Source: HdN1 sp052035295
GTDB taxonomy: Bacteria > Pseudomonadota > Gammaproteobacteria > Pseudomonadales > Ketobacteraceae
Length of the DNA: 64,000 nucleotides
Reading direction: 5' to 3'
Assembly: GCA_052035295.1 (NCBI GenBank)
Contig: JBPOHS010000012.1
Coordinates: forward strand, 1-64,000
The number at the start of each line of letters is the position of its first letter. Position 1 is the first letter of the stretch. Positions 33,405-42,992 of this stretch are shown in pieces. The notes under the pieces are model-generated. The model was not told the DNA's origin. It did not search any database and saw nothing but the letters and a program-made list of their open reading frames with translations. The translations under genes and the position numbers were made by a program.

Positions 33405-35695
33405 GTAGCCTCCTGCTTGTCTGCATGCCCATGAATAATGGGCTGTTGCGTGGTTGATGGGGTGGTGAGTAGAGCCCGATCGACGACCAGAAGCAGCGCT
33501 GGTAAAAAAACCAGATCGAACAGGACGGCAATGACCAGCGTCAAACTGACCATCAATCCCATTTGCGCATTCACGTTGAAGTCGGAAAACGCCAACACAC
33601 CAAAGCCGGAAGCCAACACCACCGTGGTATAGAGCATCGCCATACCAACATGCCTGTAGCTGTTGGCGACGGCCTCAAGCGCGGGCATACCCTGCTTGCG
33701 ACCCTGCAAATACCTGGAAAGAAAGTGGATGGTGTCATCAACGATGATGCCAACAGTAATCGAGAACACGATGGTTACGGCCAGGTTGACCGTGCCGGAT
33801 CCAAACCCCCACAATCCGAGTGCGACCAGCGCCGGGAACGCGTTGGGTAACAGGCTGATAGCGCCGTACTTGACGGAACGGAAGGCAATCCCCAACACCA
33901 GCGCAATCAGCACCACACCCAGGACGTTACCCTGCATCATGCTCTTTATATTGTTGATGCCGATATGGGCAAACAGTTTGGGGACACTGGCGGAACGAAC
34001 GCTGATGTTCGGGGCATGATCGTGCATCCATTGCGTTGCCCGTTGATCCAGCGCCAGCAATTCGGCCGGATTGGATATTTTGAGTGTCGCTGTGACACGA
34101 CTGCTCCGGTGATCGAAAGAAACACGGTCACTGATGCCCAGACCATTGCTGGTGGACATGCTATACACGAGCAGATACTGTGCTGCCATCTCTTCGCTGT
34201 CTGGTAACCGGTGCCAGGCGCTGTCATCGCCGTGAATGGCACGATTAATACGTTTGAGCACATCGGTATAGCTTCGGACATGTACCACTTCCGGCTGTTG
34301 ACGAAGCCACCCGGTAAACTCATCCAGCATGGCAAGATAGGCCGGATCATTCACACCGTCATCACGCTGTGCGCTGAGAGCAAAGGTCAACACATCCAGG
34401 CCTGTCAGTGTTTTTTCAATGGCCAGTGTTGCCTGCTTGAACTCCGCTCGATCCTTGAAATAATGGCTGGCATGATCATTGATAACATTGCGCTGCGCGC
34501 CTATGACACAAACACCACCGATAATCAGTGCACCCACAATGATCAGCCAGCGGCACTTTTGCACGCGTCGTGCCCACACAATTGCGGCGCCCGATTCATT
34601 TGCGTATAGCCTCATATGTACTGGCGCGTATGCCAGTAGTTGAGGAAAAATGACAACGGTCAGAAGAAATACCCAGCTGACGCCGAGTGCGGTAACCAAT
34701 CCGAGTTCGCGAATGGGTGGCGAATCGCTGGCCACCAAACCCAAAAATCCGAGCGCAGTCGTCAAACTGGTGAGAAACAGCGCTTTGAAATTAAGACTGA
34801 GACTTTCAGATATCGCCTGTTCTTTATCGATTCCGGACTGGGTAAGCGCTGTAAAGCTCGAACCGAGGTGCACGCAATCTGCCACGGCAAGCGCGAGCAT
34901 GATGGTCACGCTGACGACATTGACCATATTGATATTGAATCCGCACCAACCAATAAACCCCAGCGTGCTGATGCTTCCCAAAATGATCACCAACATCACT
35001 GCCATGGATTGCCAGAACGAGCGGAGACTGAGCGCAATCAACGCGAACATGATTCCCAGCATGACAGGCATCAAGGTCATTGCATCACGGTCAGTCGCTT
35101 CCATGAAGGCATTATTTAAAGCCACAATGCCATGCAATCTTACGTCGTAACTATCCGCCGGAAAAAAGCGTTCCGTGGATTGACGCGTCCAGGCAATGGC
35201 CGCCCGGGTTGCCTGGGCATCCCGGGGTAAATTCACCGCCAGATTGATCGCCGTTGTTTTTCCATTGAGCGAAATCAGCTGATTCAGCAACTCTGGTTCG
35301 CGCAGAATTCGCCTTTGAAGCTGCTCAGCATCCACCGTTGCAGTCGATTCATCGAGCATAGGTGCGATGACTATTCCCTTGTCATCACTGTCGACAGATT
35401 GAAAATTGGCGATGGAGTCGACCCTTTCAATGTGTGGAAACGTCCAGGCATGCGACGAGAAGTCACGAATGGCCAGCAGGGTTTCCTCAGTAAAAACGGT
35501 GCCCTGCCGAGGCGTTACCACCACCAGAATATTGTCATCCCGGGTGAATTGATTGCTGATCCACTGATGTGCCAATAGATCACTATTGTTATCATCGAAA
35601 AAAATGGAATAGTGATTGTCGAGCGCCAATCGTGACGCTCCACCCGCAATGACCATGGTCATCAACAACACGATAAGTGCGCGAAAACCAGGCAT
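33398..35695 (-). CDS. RND/MMPL-family transporter (first of two)
   Basis: About 765 residues, with a span near the N-terminus, a large periplasmic domain, a cluster of five spans, a second periplasmic domain and a final cluster: the two-fold repeat of RND exporters of the MMPL/HpnN type. Visible landmarks are ALAVADCVHLGSSF and VGIIVDDTIHFLSRY, which carry the membrane-embedded acidic residues of proton relays. The ATG at 35695 was chosen because AAGGTGG lies 5 bp upstream; a frame from 35725 has no ribosome binding site and would overlap the previous gene. Such proteins move lipids or hydrophobic metabolites. Its paralogue lies directly upstream. Confidence 0.88.
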   Translation of the reverse strand: MPGFRALIVLLMTMVIAGGASRLALDNHYSIFFDDNNSDLLAHQWISNQFTRDDNILVVVTPRQGTVFTEETLLAIRDFSSHAWTFPHIERVDSIANFQSVDSDDKGIVIAPMLDESTATVDAEQLQRRILREPELLNQLISLNGKTTAINLAVNLPRDAQATRAAIAWTRQSTERFFPADSYDVRLHGIVALNNAFMEATDRDAMTLMPVMLGIMFALIALSLRSFWQSMAVMLVIILGSISTLGFIGWCGFNINMVNVVSVTIMLALAVADCVHLGSSFTALTQSGIDKEQAISESLSLNFKALFLTSLTTALGFLGLVASDSPPIRELGLVTALGVSWVFLLTVVIFPQLLAYAPVHMRLYANESGAAIVWARRVQKCRWLIIVGALIIGGVCVIGAQRNVINDHASHYFKDRAEFKQATLAIEKTLTGLDVLTFALSAQRDDGVNDPAYLAMLDEFTGWLRQQPEVVHVRSYTDVLKRINRAIHGDDSAWHRLPDSEEMAAQYLLVYSMSTSNGLGISDRVSFDHRSSRVTATLKISNPAELLALDQRATQWMHDHAPNISVRSASVPKLFAHIGINNIKSMMQGNVLGVVLIALVLGIAFRSVKYGAISLLPNAFPALVALGLWGFGSGTVNLAVTIVFSITVGIIVDDTIHFLSRYLQGRKQGMPALEAVANSYRHVGMAMLYTTVVLASGFGVLAFSDFNVNAQMGLMVSLTLVIAVLFDLVFLPALLLVVDRALLTTPSTTQQPIIHGHADKQEATC

Positions 35696-35705
35696 TTTTA
35701 CCACC

Positions 35706-38012
35706 TTACGGAGTTTTGACGACATGGTGTTGCCCCCGCTGTAACAGCACCAGCAGTGCCGGCAGAAACGCCAAATCGAAAAGCAACGCCATGACTATCG
35801 TAATACTCACCATCTGCCCCAGTGCAGCGTTGACATTGAAGTCAGACAGGCCCAAAACCGCAAAGCCTGATGCCAGTACGACGGACGTTATGACCAGGGC
35901 ATTGCCCACCGAATTCAGTGTCAGGCGAACCGCATCAACACCGCTGGCAATGCCGCTACGAGTAATGTCCAGGTAGCGGTTGACAAAGTGGATCGTGTCA
36001 TCGACCACAATCCCCAGTGTCACCGAGAACACCACCGCCACCGCAATATTTATCTCACCGTCAAGCAAATACCAGATCCCGAGGGCAATAACGGCGGGCG
36101 ACAGGTTAGGCAGCATGCTCAACATTCCAAAGCGGAACGATGAGAACCCGATGATCAGGGTCACCACCATCATGCCGATGATCCAGTAATTACCGATCAT
36201 CATGTTTTCGATATTGTTCTTGCCAAGATAGGCAAACATCAAGGAAATGCTCGCGCCATGCGTCGTGAGTTCAGGTGCGTTTTGCGCCAGCCACGCTTGA
36301 GCGCGCAGATCAAGATCAATGATCTCTTTCGCCTTGTCCACACGCAGGCGCAGATTGACGAGACTGGCGGATTTATCTGTCTTTATCTGGTTGGAAATAT
36401 CCTGACCGAAACCCAGCGACATTTCATAGAGCAAGAGATATTGCGAGACCAGATCAGACGCAAGGGGAACGCGGTACCACTCAGGCGCATCGCCATGCAT
36501 TGAGCGATTCAGGCTTTTCAGCAGCGGAATAATCGAGTCGACATGCACCACTTCCGGCTGCTGCTCCAGCCAACCAACGAAAGATGCCACCGCAGAAAGA
36601 TATTTCGCATCATAAATGCCGTTGGCACGCCGGGTATCCAGCGAGTAAGCCAACGTATCGATGCCGGTCAGTTCGGACTGCACCAAATCCGCACCCCGCC
36701 GAATGGAAGTATCGCTGCCAAAATACTTGATATAGTTATCATCAAATTCATTGCGAACGGCCAGGGCTCCGAATACCAAGGTGATGGCAACAAAAAACGT
36801 CACGACACTACGCGGGTAAGTCGTCACCAGCAGGGAAAGCTTAGCGACCAGCCTGCCTGATTCGCTGGAAATTCTTTTGTGCTGAGGCAACCAGCGAATT
36901 GCCGCGTAGGGCACGGCAAACAGCGTGATGAAAAATGCGGCTGTCACACCCACGGCGGTGATGACACCCATTTCAATCAGCGGAGGCGACTCACTGAAGT
37001 TTATACAGAGAAACCCCAGAACTGTCGTAAAACTGGTAAGAAAAAGCGGACGAAAAATCTCCCTCAGGGCAGACTTCATTGCCGCAGAAGGTGTTTCGTC
37101 GTGTGCATTCTTCTCAAAATAGGTGACGAAAACATGCACACAGTCGGACACCGCAAGCGTCATGATGACGGTCGGGGCAATGACATTGACCTGATTGAGG
37201 GCAATACCTGTCCATCCGCAAAAACCCAATGCTACCGACGTACTCATGACAATGACCAACAAGGTAATCGCCGTAGCCCGCAACGAGCGCAACGCATAGC
37301 AGAGAAAAACCAGGATAGTGACAAACATGAGCGGCATCAGTGTCTGCCCATCTTTTTCCGACGAATCTATAAACGCCTGGTTGACTGCGGCAGTACCCTG
37401 TAATAACACGTCGACATCCGGATTGTTCTTCATCGCCGCATCGGCAATCTTCCTGGCACTGGCGTTGATTTCCCTGACGGCCACATCCAGGTTCTCTGGC
37501 ATGGTCAACATGATATTGACCGCAGTAACGCTGCCCTTTTCATTGACGAGACGATGCACAAGCGCGGGTTCCCGGATGACTGACGCTTGCACACGGGCAA
37601 GCTGTTCGGGTGTCAACAGTTCAGTTTTTTCGAACAGGGAGCGCACCTCCAAGGTATCACCGTCAGCCGTCACCTGTTGAAAATTGGCAATACTATCGAC
37701 GCGCTGCGAGTAAGGAACGGTCCACCCCTGCTGAGTTATTTCGCCGATGGTGGCAAGTGTCTGCGGCGTATAGATCGTTCCGTTCCGTGGCTTTATGATG
37801 AATAGCAGGTTGTCGGCATTTCCGTAGGTTGACTGGATGTCATTTTGCGCAATCAATTGCGGATTGTTGGCAGCAAAAAACGACTTGTAATTGCTATCCA
37901 GGCGCAGATTTTTAATCCCTGCACTGAACGCCACCACGAGCAGCAGCGCCAACAGAAAAAAGTGCTTTCGTTGATCGACCAACCCGTTTGATACAGGTAG
38001 AAAAATAGACAT
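35706..38012 (-). CDS. RND/MMPL-family transporter (second of two)
   Basis: At 768 residues it has the same domain order and the same signature positions as its neighbour: TLAVSDCVHVFVTYF in the first transmembrane cluster and LGIVVDDTIHFVNRY in the second. The periplasmic segments align as well (RVDSIANFQ in both, QPEVVHV in both), so the pair arose by tandem duplication and could form a heteromeric pump. It begins 8 bp after the LolA-like gene, with GAGGTAG upstream. A lipid-like cargo is inferred from the neighbours, not shown by the sequence. Confidence 0.9.
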   Translation of the reverse strand: MSIFLPVSNGLVDQRKHFFLLALLLVVAFSAGIKNLRLDSNYKSFFAANNPQLIAQNDIQSTYGNADNLLFIIKPRNGTIYTPQTLATIGEITQQGWTVPYSQRVDSIANFQQVTADGDTLEVRSLFEKTELLTPEQLARVQASVIREPALVHRLVNEKGSVTAVNIMLTMPENLDVAVREINASARKIADAAMKNNPDVDVLLQGTAAVNQAFIDSSEKDGQTLMPLMFVTILVFLCYALRSLRATAITLLVIVMSTSVALGFCGWTGIALNQVNVIAPTVIMTLAVSDCVHVFVTYFEKNAHDETPSAAMKSALREIFRPLFLTSFTTVLGFLCINFSESPPLIEMGVITAVGVTAAFFITLFAVPYAAIRWLPQHKRISSESGRLVAKLSLLVTTYPRSVVTFFVAITLVFGALAVRNEFDDNYIKYFGSDTSIRRGADLVQSELTGIDTLAYSLDTRRANGIYDAKYLSAVASFVGWLEQQPEVVHVDSIIPLLKSLNRSMHGDAPEWYRVPLASDLVSQYLLLYEMSLGFGQDISNQIKTDKSASLVNLRLRVDKAKEIIDLDLRAQAWLAQNAPELTTHGASISLMFAYLGKNNIENMMIGNYWIIGMMVVTLIIGFSSFRFGMLSMLPNLSPAVIALGIWYLLDGEINIAVAVVFSVTLGIVVDDTIHFVNRYLDITRSGIASGVDAVRLTLNSVGNALVITSVVLASGFAVLGLSDFNVNAALGQMVSITIVMALLFDLAFLPALLVLLQRGQHHVVKTP

Positions 38013-38020
38013 GGCGACGA

Positions 38021-38845
38021 CTACCTCGACAGTTTGCGGTTTTCACCGCGCGCAAAAGCCTCAAGAGAAAATTCTTCTTCCGTCAGCCCCGTCTTGAACA
38101 CACGATTGGTAAAAATCAGTTTGCTGACCTTGCCAGACTTGTGATTGGTCAACGTAATCTGCCCTTGTCTCCAATACTGATCGTTATAGACTTTCCAGCC
38201 TGTGACAATCGACGTCTTCAAAGGTTTTCCCTGCAGATCGAAGGATTCGATTTTCACCGGGTGCAACTCCTCCATGTCTACCCAAATCACCTGTTTGCTG
38301 TAGCCTGAATTTGGATCTTTAGCGACACGTTCTGCCACATGCATTTTTCTTCCATCAAGCATGTCCTCCCGAAGATAGCGATAGCTGAACTTGGGAACCT
38401 CCTGGGAATTGATATCCTGATAGGTAAATTCACTGCCTGCATACGAAGAGGAGCGATTCTCATTGCGTACATTCACCATTCGGTTGGCCGCCGGCAAATA
38501 GAGCCAATGCTCGTCAGGCCGATCGATATGCCCATACGATAGTACGGCCGAGCCCTGCATGTTCGACGGTTCGCGGAAGACGTAGAAGCGTTTGTCACCG
38601 TCGCTAGTGCCTTCCTTATAGCGCCAGAATGCAAATAGATGTTGCTCTTTACCATCCGTATTGATGTTGATCAGCTCGACATCGCATATCTCATCCTGGT
38701 AACCGATATCGTGGCGATCCATGGCATAGGCGATCGCCAGGGCTTTTTCAACTGGATCTTTCTGATCGAACGTGGGAATCGGGCCGGCCATGGCGGTTAC
38801 CGACGACAACAAGAGTGAAGCGCTCAGAAGTAATGCGTTTTTCAT
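38021..38845 (-). CDS. Outer membrane lipoprotein-sorting protein-like (LolA-fold) periplasmic protein
   Basis: The 274-residue protein has a clear signal peptide (cut after about residue 20, SSVTAMA). The body carries FYVFREPSNMQGSAVLSY, WLYLPAANRMVNV and VIWVDMEELHPVKIESFD, typical of the LolA/LppX-like half-barrel family that is repeatedly found next to MMPL transporters. The fold forms a hydrophobic cup, so it probably accepts a lipid-like molecule from the two RND proteins encoded directly downstream (8-bp gap) and carries it across the periplasm. Confidence 0.85.
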   Translation of the reverse strand: MKNALLLSASLLLSSVTAMAGPIPTFDQKDPVEKALAIAYAMDRHDIGYQDEICDVELININTDGKEQHLFAFWRYKEGTSDGDKRFYVFREPSNMQGSAVLSYGHIDRPDEHWLYLPAANRMVNVRNENRSSSYAGSEFTYQDINSQEVPKFSYRYLREDMLDGRKMHVAERVAKDPNSGYSKQVIWVDMEELHPVKIESFDLQGKPLKTSIVTGWKVYNDQYWRQGQITLTNHKSGKVSKLIFTNRVFKTGLTEEEFSLEAFARGENRKLSR

Positions 38846-38866
38846 TGAATATCTTCTTTCGTAAAG

Positions 38867-40357
38867 TCAGGATAAGAGTTGGGGTAGGCGGTGCTGCCAG
38901 GGAGCAACCTGCTCGAAGAATCGTGCCAGCTGCAAAATCAGCGTGTCCTTGCCGCAGGGAGCCATTAACTGAATCCCGATGGGCAGTCCGGCAGGTGAAT
39001 GATCCATGGGTACGGACGCAGCCGGACATCCGGTAACGCTTGCCATCAGCGTGTAAGGGAACGGTAGAAATGATTTCAACATTGCTTCGGCAAACCCTGC
39101 GCTGGTTGCCACGGCGCCGCCCAATCGCAGCGCACCAACGCATTTGAGCGCCAGCGTTTCTGCCCGCGTGGGTTGCAGTTCTCCATTTCGCGGCGGCTCG
39201 ATGGCCTGCGTGGGGGTCAGCACAACATCGTATCTGGAAAACAACTCTGCCATGGTGGCGACATGGTTAGCCCAGCGACGCTTGGCAGACGCATAACGCT
39301 CCGCAGACAGGGCACGCCCTCCCTGGGCGAGCAACCAGGTCGCGTCCTCGAACTCGCGACGACGAAGGGGTTGCGTGCGTTGTTGCCCGATAAACCGCAT
39401 ATCCGAAGCCACATTTGCCAACAACACCGGCAAAAAATCATTGAGCAGCGCCTCTCCATCCCAGAGCGACGACAGCGATTCAACGATGTGACCAGCCTCG
39501 CTGAGCAATGCAGTCGCCTGGTGCACAGCAGCAACGCAAGCAGCGTCTACTGGTCCACCCAATGGGGAACCCGTAAAATAACCGACGCGTAACGGCCGCA
39601 GAGGCACTTCCAGTGCTGCCAAATAGCCGCCTGCAGGGAGGTGGGGCGTGACCGTGCTGCCGCTGTCAGCGCCAGCACTGATATCCAACAACAACGCGCT
39701 GTCCCTGACAGAACGCGTAATGGCGTGACAGACCACGGCGCCATCCCACAGATCGCCGTACGGCGTCAAGGGCACCAGGGCGCGCGAGGGTTTAAATCCG
39801 AAGACACCGCACATTGATGCAGGAATACGTATCGACCCGCCGCCATCAGTAGCATTGGCCATCGCGGTAATCCGGGCTGCCACCGCTGCTGCAGAGCCAC
39901 CGCTGGAGCCTCCGGCATTGTGTTCAGGATTCCAGGGATTGCGCGCGGCACCGTAACGGCGGGATTCAGTGACAGGCTGCAAGCCCAGCTCTGCGGTTTG
40001 TGTCATTCCGATGATATTGAGGCCAGCGGCCTGATAACGCTTTACCAGCGTCGGCGTACGCGCCAGCGTGAAATCCTTCAGCGCATGGCTCCCGAATGAT
40101 ATGGGCATGTCTTCCGTACCCATCAACAGGTCTTTGAGAAGAAACGGTACACCCGCCAAAGGCCCCGAAAACGTGCCACGACGTGCTTCATCCATCGCCT
40201 TTTCAAAACGTCGGGTACAGATGGCATTAAGTGGCTGCATACGCTCTGCCTGCGCGATGGCTGCTTCGCATGCTTCTGCCGCGCTGATCTCGCGCTGGCG
40301 AATCAACGCGGCAAGAGACGTTCCGTCGTGATGAAGATATTCAGCAAATGACGACAT
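38867..40357 (-). CDS. Amidase signature family hydrolase
   Basis: The 496-residue protein has the amidase signature: a catalytic lysine in VPFLLKDLL (about residue 75), and a glycine/serine-rich GGSSGGSAAAVAA (about 150-162) with the cis-Ser, then DGGGSIRIPASMCGVFGFKP holding the nucleophilic serine. These Ser-cisSer-Lys enzymes hydrolyse or transfer acyl amides. No signal peptide is present. Start ATG at 40357 has AGGGAG upstream. Placed between P450 and LolA-like genes, it may cut or form an amide in the cluster product; a generic detoxifying amidase is the alternative. Confidence 0.92.
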   Translation of the reverse strand: MSSFAEYLHHDGTSLAALIRQREISAAEACEAAIAQAERMQPLNAICTRRFEKAMDEARRGTFSGPLAGVPFLLKDLLMGTEDMPISFGSHALKDFTLARTPTLVKRYQAAGLNIIGMTQTAELGLQPVTESRRYGAARNPWNPEHNAGGSSGGSAAAVAARITAMANATDGGGSIRIPASMCGVFGFKPSRALVPLTPYGDLWDGAVVCHAITRSVRDSALLLDISAGADSGSTVTPHLPAGGYLAALEVPLRPLRVGYFTGSPLGGPVDAACVAAVHQATALLSEAGHIVESLSSLWDGEALLNDFLPVLLANVASDMRFIGQQRTQPLRRREFEDATWLLAQGGRALSAERYASAKRRWANHVATMAELFSRYDVVLTPTQAIEPPRNGELQPTRAETLALKCVGALRLGGAVATSAGFAEAMLKSFLPFPYTLMASVTGCPAASVPMDHSPAGLPIGIQLMAPCGKDTLILQLARFFEQVAPWQHRLPQLLS

Positions 40358-40373
40358 GCCTGGCTCCCTTGAG

Positions 40374-41726
40374 TCAAATTTCCAGCGGCGAAATAATTAC
40401 CGGCAAATCATCCCGCGGCTTGACCGGAATGGACTGATAAGCCGAAGGCTTGCCTTTCGCCAGCCGAATTTCATAGCGCATCAGCAACTGATGCATGATG
40501 GCTTTGACATTCATGTACGCGAAATGCATACCGATACACTTGTGTGCGCCACCCCCAAAGGGTGCCCATAAAAATGGATGCTGCTTGTCTTCTGCGCGCG
40601 AGGGGGAAAACCTTGCCGGATCAAACCTGTCTGGATCGTTCCAGTATTTTTCCATGCGGTGGGTGTAACCAATGCCCGCCATTACAATGGTATTCGCGGG
40701 TATCCTGTAGCCATTGATCTCGGTGTCCTGCAGCGTTCGTCGTTGTGCAAGATCCACTGGTGGATGCAGGCGCAGACCTTCCTTGAAAACCCATTCCATT
40801 TTTTCCATGCGGTCAAGGTCATCGTATTCAACCATTTCCTTGTTGAGGCTTCTGCATTCATCCCGCACGATGGCTTGCCATTCCGGCACTTGTGCCAGCC
40901 AGTAAACCATTGACGTGAGAATACTGGTGGTAGTGTCGTGCGATGCAAACATGATGGCGATGGTGTGATCGAGAATTTCCTGGTCGCTGAACGCCGCACC
41001 TTCTTCTGTTTGTGCGTGACAGAGATGTCCAAACAAATCGGTCGGCGTGGATCTTCGTTTGGCTTCAATATGTGGACGCAGCATATTGCATAGGGTTTCT
41101 CGACCTTTCAAACCCTTCCAGTAGGTTGTACCGGGAATCTTGGTGTGAAACACGGCACCCACGGCTTTTACCAGGTCCAGCAATGCGCGATTGGCTCGCC
41201 TGGATTCTTCACCAAGGTCTATTCCCATAAATACGGCGGCGGAAACATCAAGGGCCAATTGCTTGATGGCGGGATAGAAACGAAAGGATTTTTGGGGTTG
41301 CCAGCCTGCCAGACCTGCGTGAGCGACGGGATTGATCACGTCTACATAACCTTGCATGGCATTTTTCTTGAAAGCTTCCTGCACTATTCGCCGGTTGAAA
41401 CGGTGGTCCTCGCCATCGCGCATGGGCAAACTGCTGGGAAACAGCTTGTAAAAAAACGGTGCCCACCCCAATGCCGTAGAGTAGGTGCTTTCTCTATCAT
41501 GAAAGACGGTTTTGAGCGCGTCGGGGCCAAGCACCACAATCCCTTTCAAAAAGAAGGCATTGACGCGAAACACATCACCGTAGCGCTCCTGATTACGTCT
41601 TGCCCAGGCCAGGCTATCGCTCATGTAGTGAAAGGTATCGCCGAATACCGGCACGCCAAAGGTGCCCGGAACCGAGTCAAGTTCTACGTTTTCCTTGGGA
41701 ACACTGCTCATTGTGGGTAATGCCAT
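40374..41726 (-). CDS. Cytochrome P450 (second of two)
   Basis: This 450-residue P450 carries FGGGAHKCIG with thiolate C397, the K-helix EGLR and the I-helix ASHDTTTS. It is clearly paralogous to the P450 at 32058: same length, the same FKK-x-A segment in the B-C region and a similar FAxMxxKAI helix after the haem cysteine, yet they diverge enough to suggest two successive oxidations. It begins 3 bp after the methyltransferase-like gene. No redox partner is encoded in the cluster apart from the RnfD-like protein, whose link is only speculative. Confidence 0.94.
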   Translation of the reverse strand: MALPTMSSVPKENVELDSVPGTFGVPVFGDTFHYMSDSLAWARRNQERYGDVFRVNAFFLKGIVVLGPDALKTVFHDRESTYSTALGWAPFFYKLFPSSLPMRDGEDHRFNRRIVQEAFKKNAMQGYVDVINPVAHAGLAGWQPQKSFRFYPAIKQLALDVSAAVFMGIDLGEESRRANRALLDLVKAVGAVFHTKIPGTTYWKGLKGRETLCNMLRPHIEAKRRSTPTDLFGHLCHAQTEEGAAFSDQEILDHTIAIMFASHDTTTSILTSMVYWLAQVPEWQAIVRDECRSLNKEMVEYDDLDRMEKMEWVFKEGLRLHPPVDLAQRRTLQDTEINGYRIPANTIVMAGIGYTHRMEKYWNDPDRFDPARFSPSRAEDKQHPFLWAPFGGGAHKCIGMHFAYMNVKAIMHQLLMRYEIRLAKGKPSAYQSIPVKPRDDLPVIISPLEI

Positions 41727-41729
41727 GAC

Positions 41730-42320
41730 TTAGACGCTCTTCATAAATTGGGGGAAAATACGCGGGAAAAACCGTCCCGTCTGTTGTGCATATGACCTGT
41801 AGGCCTGCCCCATTGGACCTTGTGACAACACCTTCTCCTCGCGAATGGCAGTAAGCGTGGTGGCGACAATGCCCCACGCCAACAAAAACGCGGTAGACCA
41901 GTGAGGGACGGCTAAAAACACACCTAGGAACAGGAGCAGATAGGCACTATAAAAAGGATGTCGAATGGCTTTATATGGGCCATCAGTAACGAGCGTGGTG
42001 GGCGGCTGGTGGTGCTCCTGATGCCAGAGCGCAATGGCTTCTGAGTGCGATGACACACTCCAGCGAATCAGCAACGCTGACCCCAGCGCCAGCAAACTGG
42101 ATACGGCACTTAACAAATGACTGAATGCGGATCCTGGCAACACGACGCTTTGCAGGGAGCCGAACATTGCCAGCGCCAGTGTCAGCGGAAGCCCAAAGAA
42201 CGGGACACAAGATAGAAACCAGCCTAATGTTTTTTGGCTGTCTGGCTTGAAAAAGGTCGCTGGCAGTGAGCCTGCATAGATAAACACCGCGCCGAGAATG
42301 GCGAAGAGAGAAACTTCCAT
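41730..42320 (-). CDS. Membrane methyltransferase-like protein (ICMT/PEMT family)
   Basis: About 196 residues with five hydrophobic segments and the C-terminal signature of isoprenylcysteine-carboxyl or phospholipid methyltransferases: VTDGPYKAIRHPFYSAYLL (the R-H-P motif binding SAM), then REEKVL and TGRFFPRIF. Members methylate lipid-like carboxylates or amines at the membrane. The ATG at 42320 removes an unlikely 12-residue extension and has a GGGGA upstream. It is the first gene of the leftward operon behind the 42.3-43.0 kb control region. Confidence 0.85.
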   Translation of the reverse strand: MEVSLFAILGAVFIYAGSLPATFFKPDSQKTLGWFLSCVPFFGLPLTLALAMFGSLQSVVLPGSAFSHLLSAVSSLLALGSALLIRWSVSSHSEAIALWHQEHHQPPTTLVTDGPYKAIRHPFYSAYLLLFLGVFLAVPHWSTAFLLAWGIVATTLTAIREEKVLSQGPMGQAYRSYAQQTGRFFPRIFPQFMKSV

Positions 42321-42992
42321 TGATCTGTATCCCCAAATGATCTGACAAACGAACATTTACACTTTCGTTTATCTTCCTTGCGCAACTCGTTTCGCACGAA
42401 ATGCGCTCTAATTGGGGGGCTGCTACCTTAATCCCTATTGGCCTTCCCGACGTCCTGCCGGGTCATTAGGGTCAACTTCGTTTGCTTCAGACCCAATATA
42501 TCACCAAAAAATAGAATATCTATTCTAAAAGAACGAACGGATAGAATATACGGATCTATTAAATGGCACGATCGATCAAGAAATGCCATTTTTTATACAC
42601 GCCACCAACCAGGCGTATACGTTTCACTTTGTTCGAATTCGAAAATTGTAGAGTTTTGTAATGCCAACAGCGGCCGGTTTCGACAAAACAGGGAGCGTGA
42701 CCGCTGCGGACTTTTCGGTCACACCAAAAAGCAAACCCTGTTAGGGTGAATTACCGTCAAAACACCCCTACTTACGTTAACAAAGATGTAGTTTGTATGT
42801 AGATATGTAACGGCGAGGTTGTTTTTGCTGATTTGCCATGCCAACAGCAAAGTTGTTACCATTTTTTTGCCACGTGTGGGGCTGCCCACTCAAATCTGCA
42901 TGGATGCGGATCATCGTTTGCTTTTTTATAACGACATACATCAGCGACGCCGTATTGCCGCTGGTGCTCAAGTTAATACAAGAGGCAAAGCG
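42321..42992. promoter_or_regulatory. AT-rich divergent control region of the 13-gene cluster
   Basis: This 672-bp gap between the two divergent operons is AT-rich compared with its flanks and contains several symmetrical elements: TAGAATA-TC-TATTCTA (42512-42527), a second ATAGAATAT half at 42541, the palindrome TTCGAATTCGAA (42632-42643) and ACCCT-GTT-AGGGT (42735-42747). A 103-codon open frame at 42438-42749 spans these elements, has no recognisable protein features and is not supported. Promoters are presumed but not pinpointed. Confidence 0.6.
42511..42549. repeat. ATAGAATAT repeats with inverted symmetry (candidate operators)
   Basis: ATAGAATAT occurs at 42511-42519 and 42541-42549, exactly 30 bp apart. 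The first copy is part of the inverted repeat TAGAATA-TC-TATTCTA (42512-42527). The spacing of almost three helical turns suits cooperative binding by a regulator. Confidence 0.55.

Noticed and set aside
42438..42749. Open frame of 103 codons in the cluster control region
   Set aside because: It has no ribosome binding site or protein-like pattern and spans the inverted repeats, so it is better explained as regulatory DNA.
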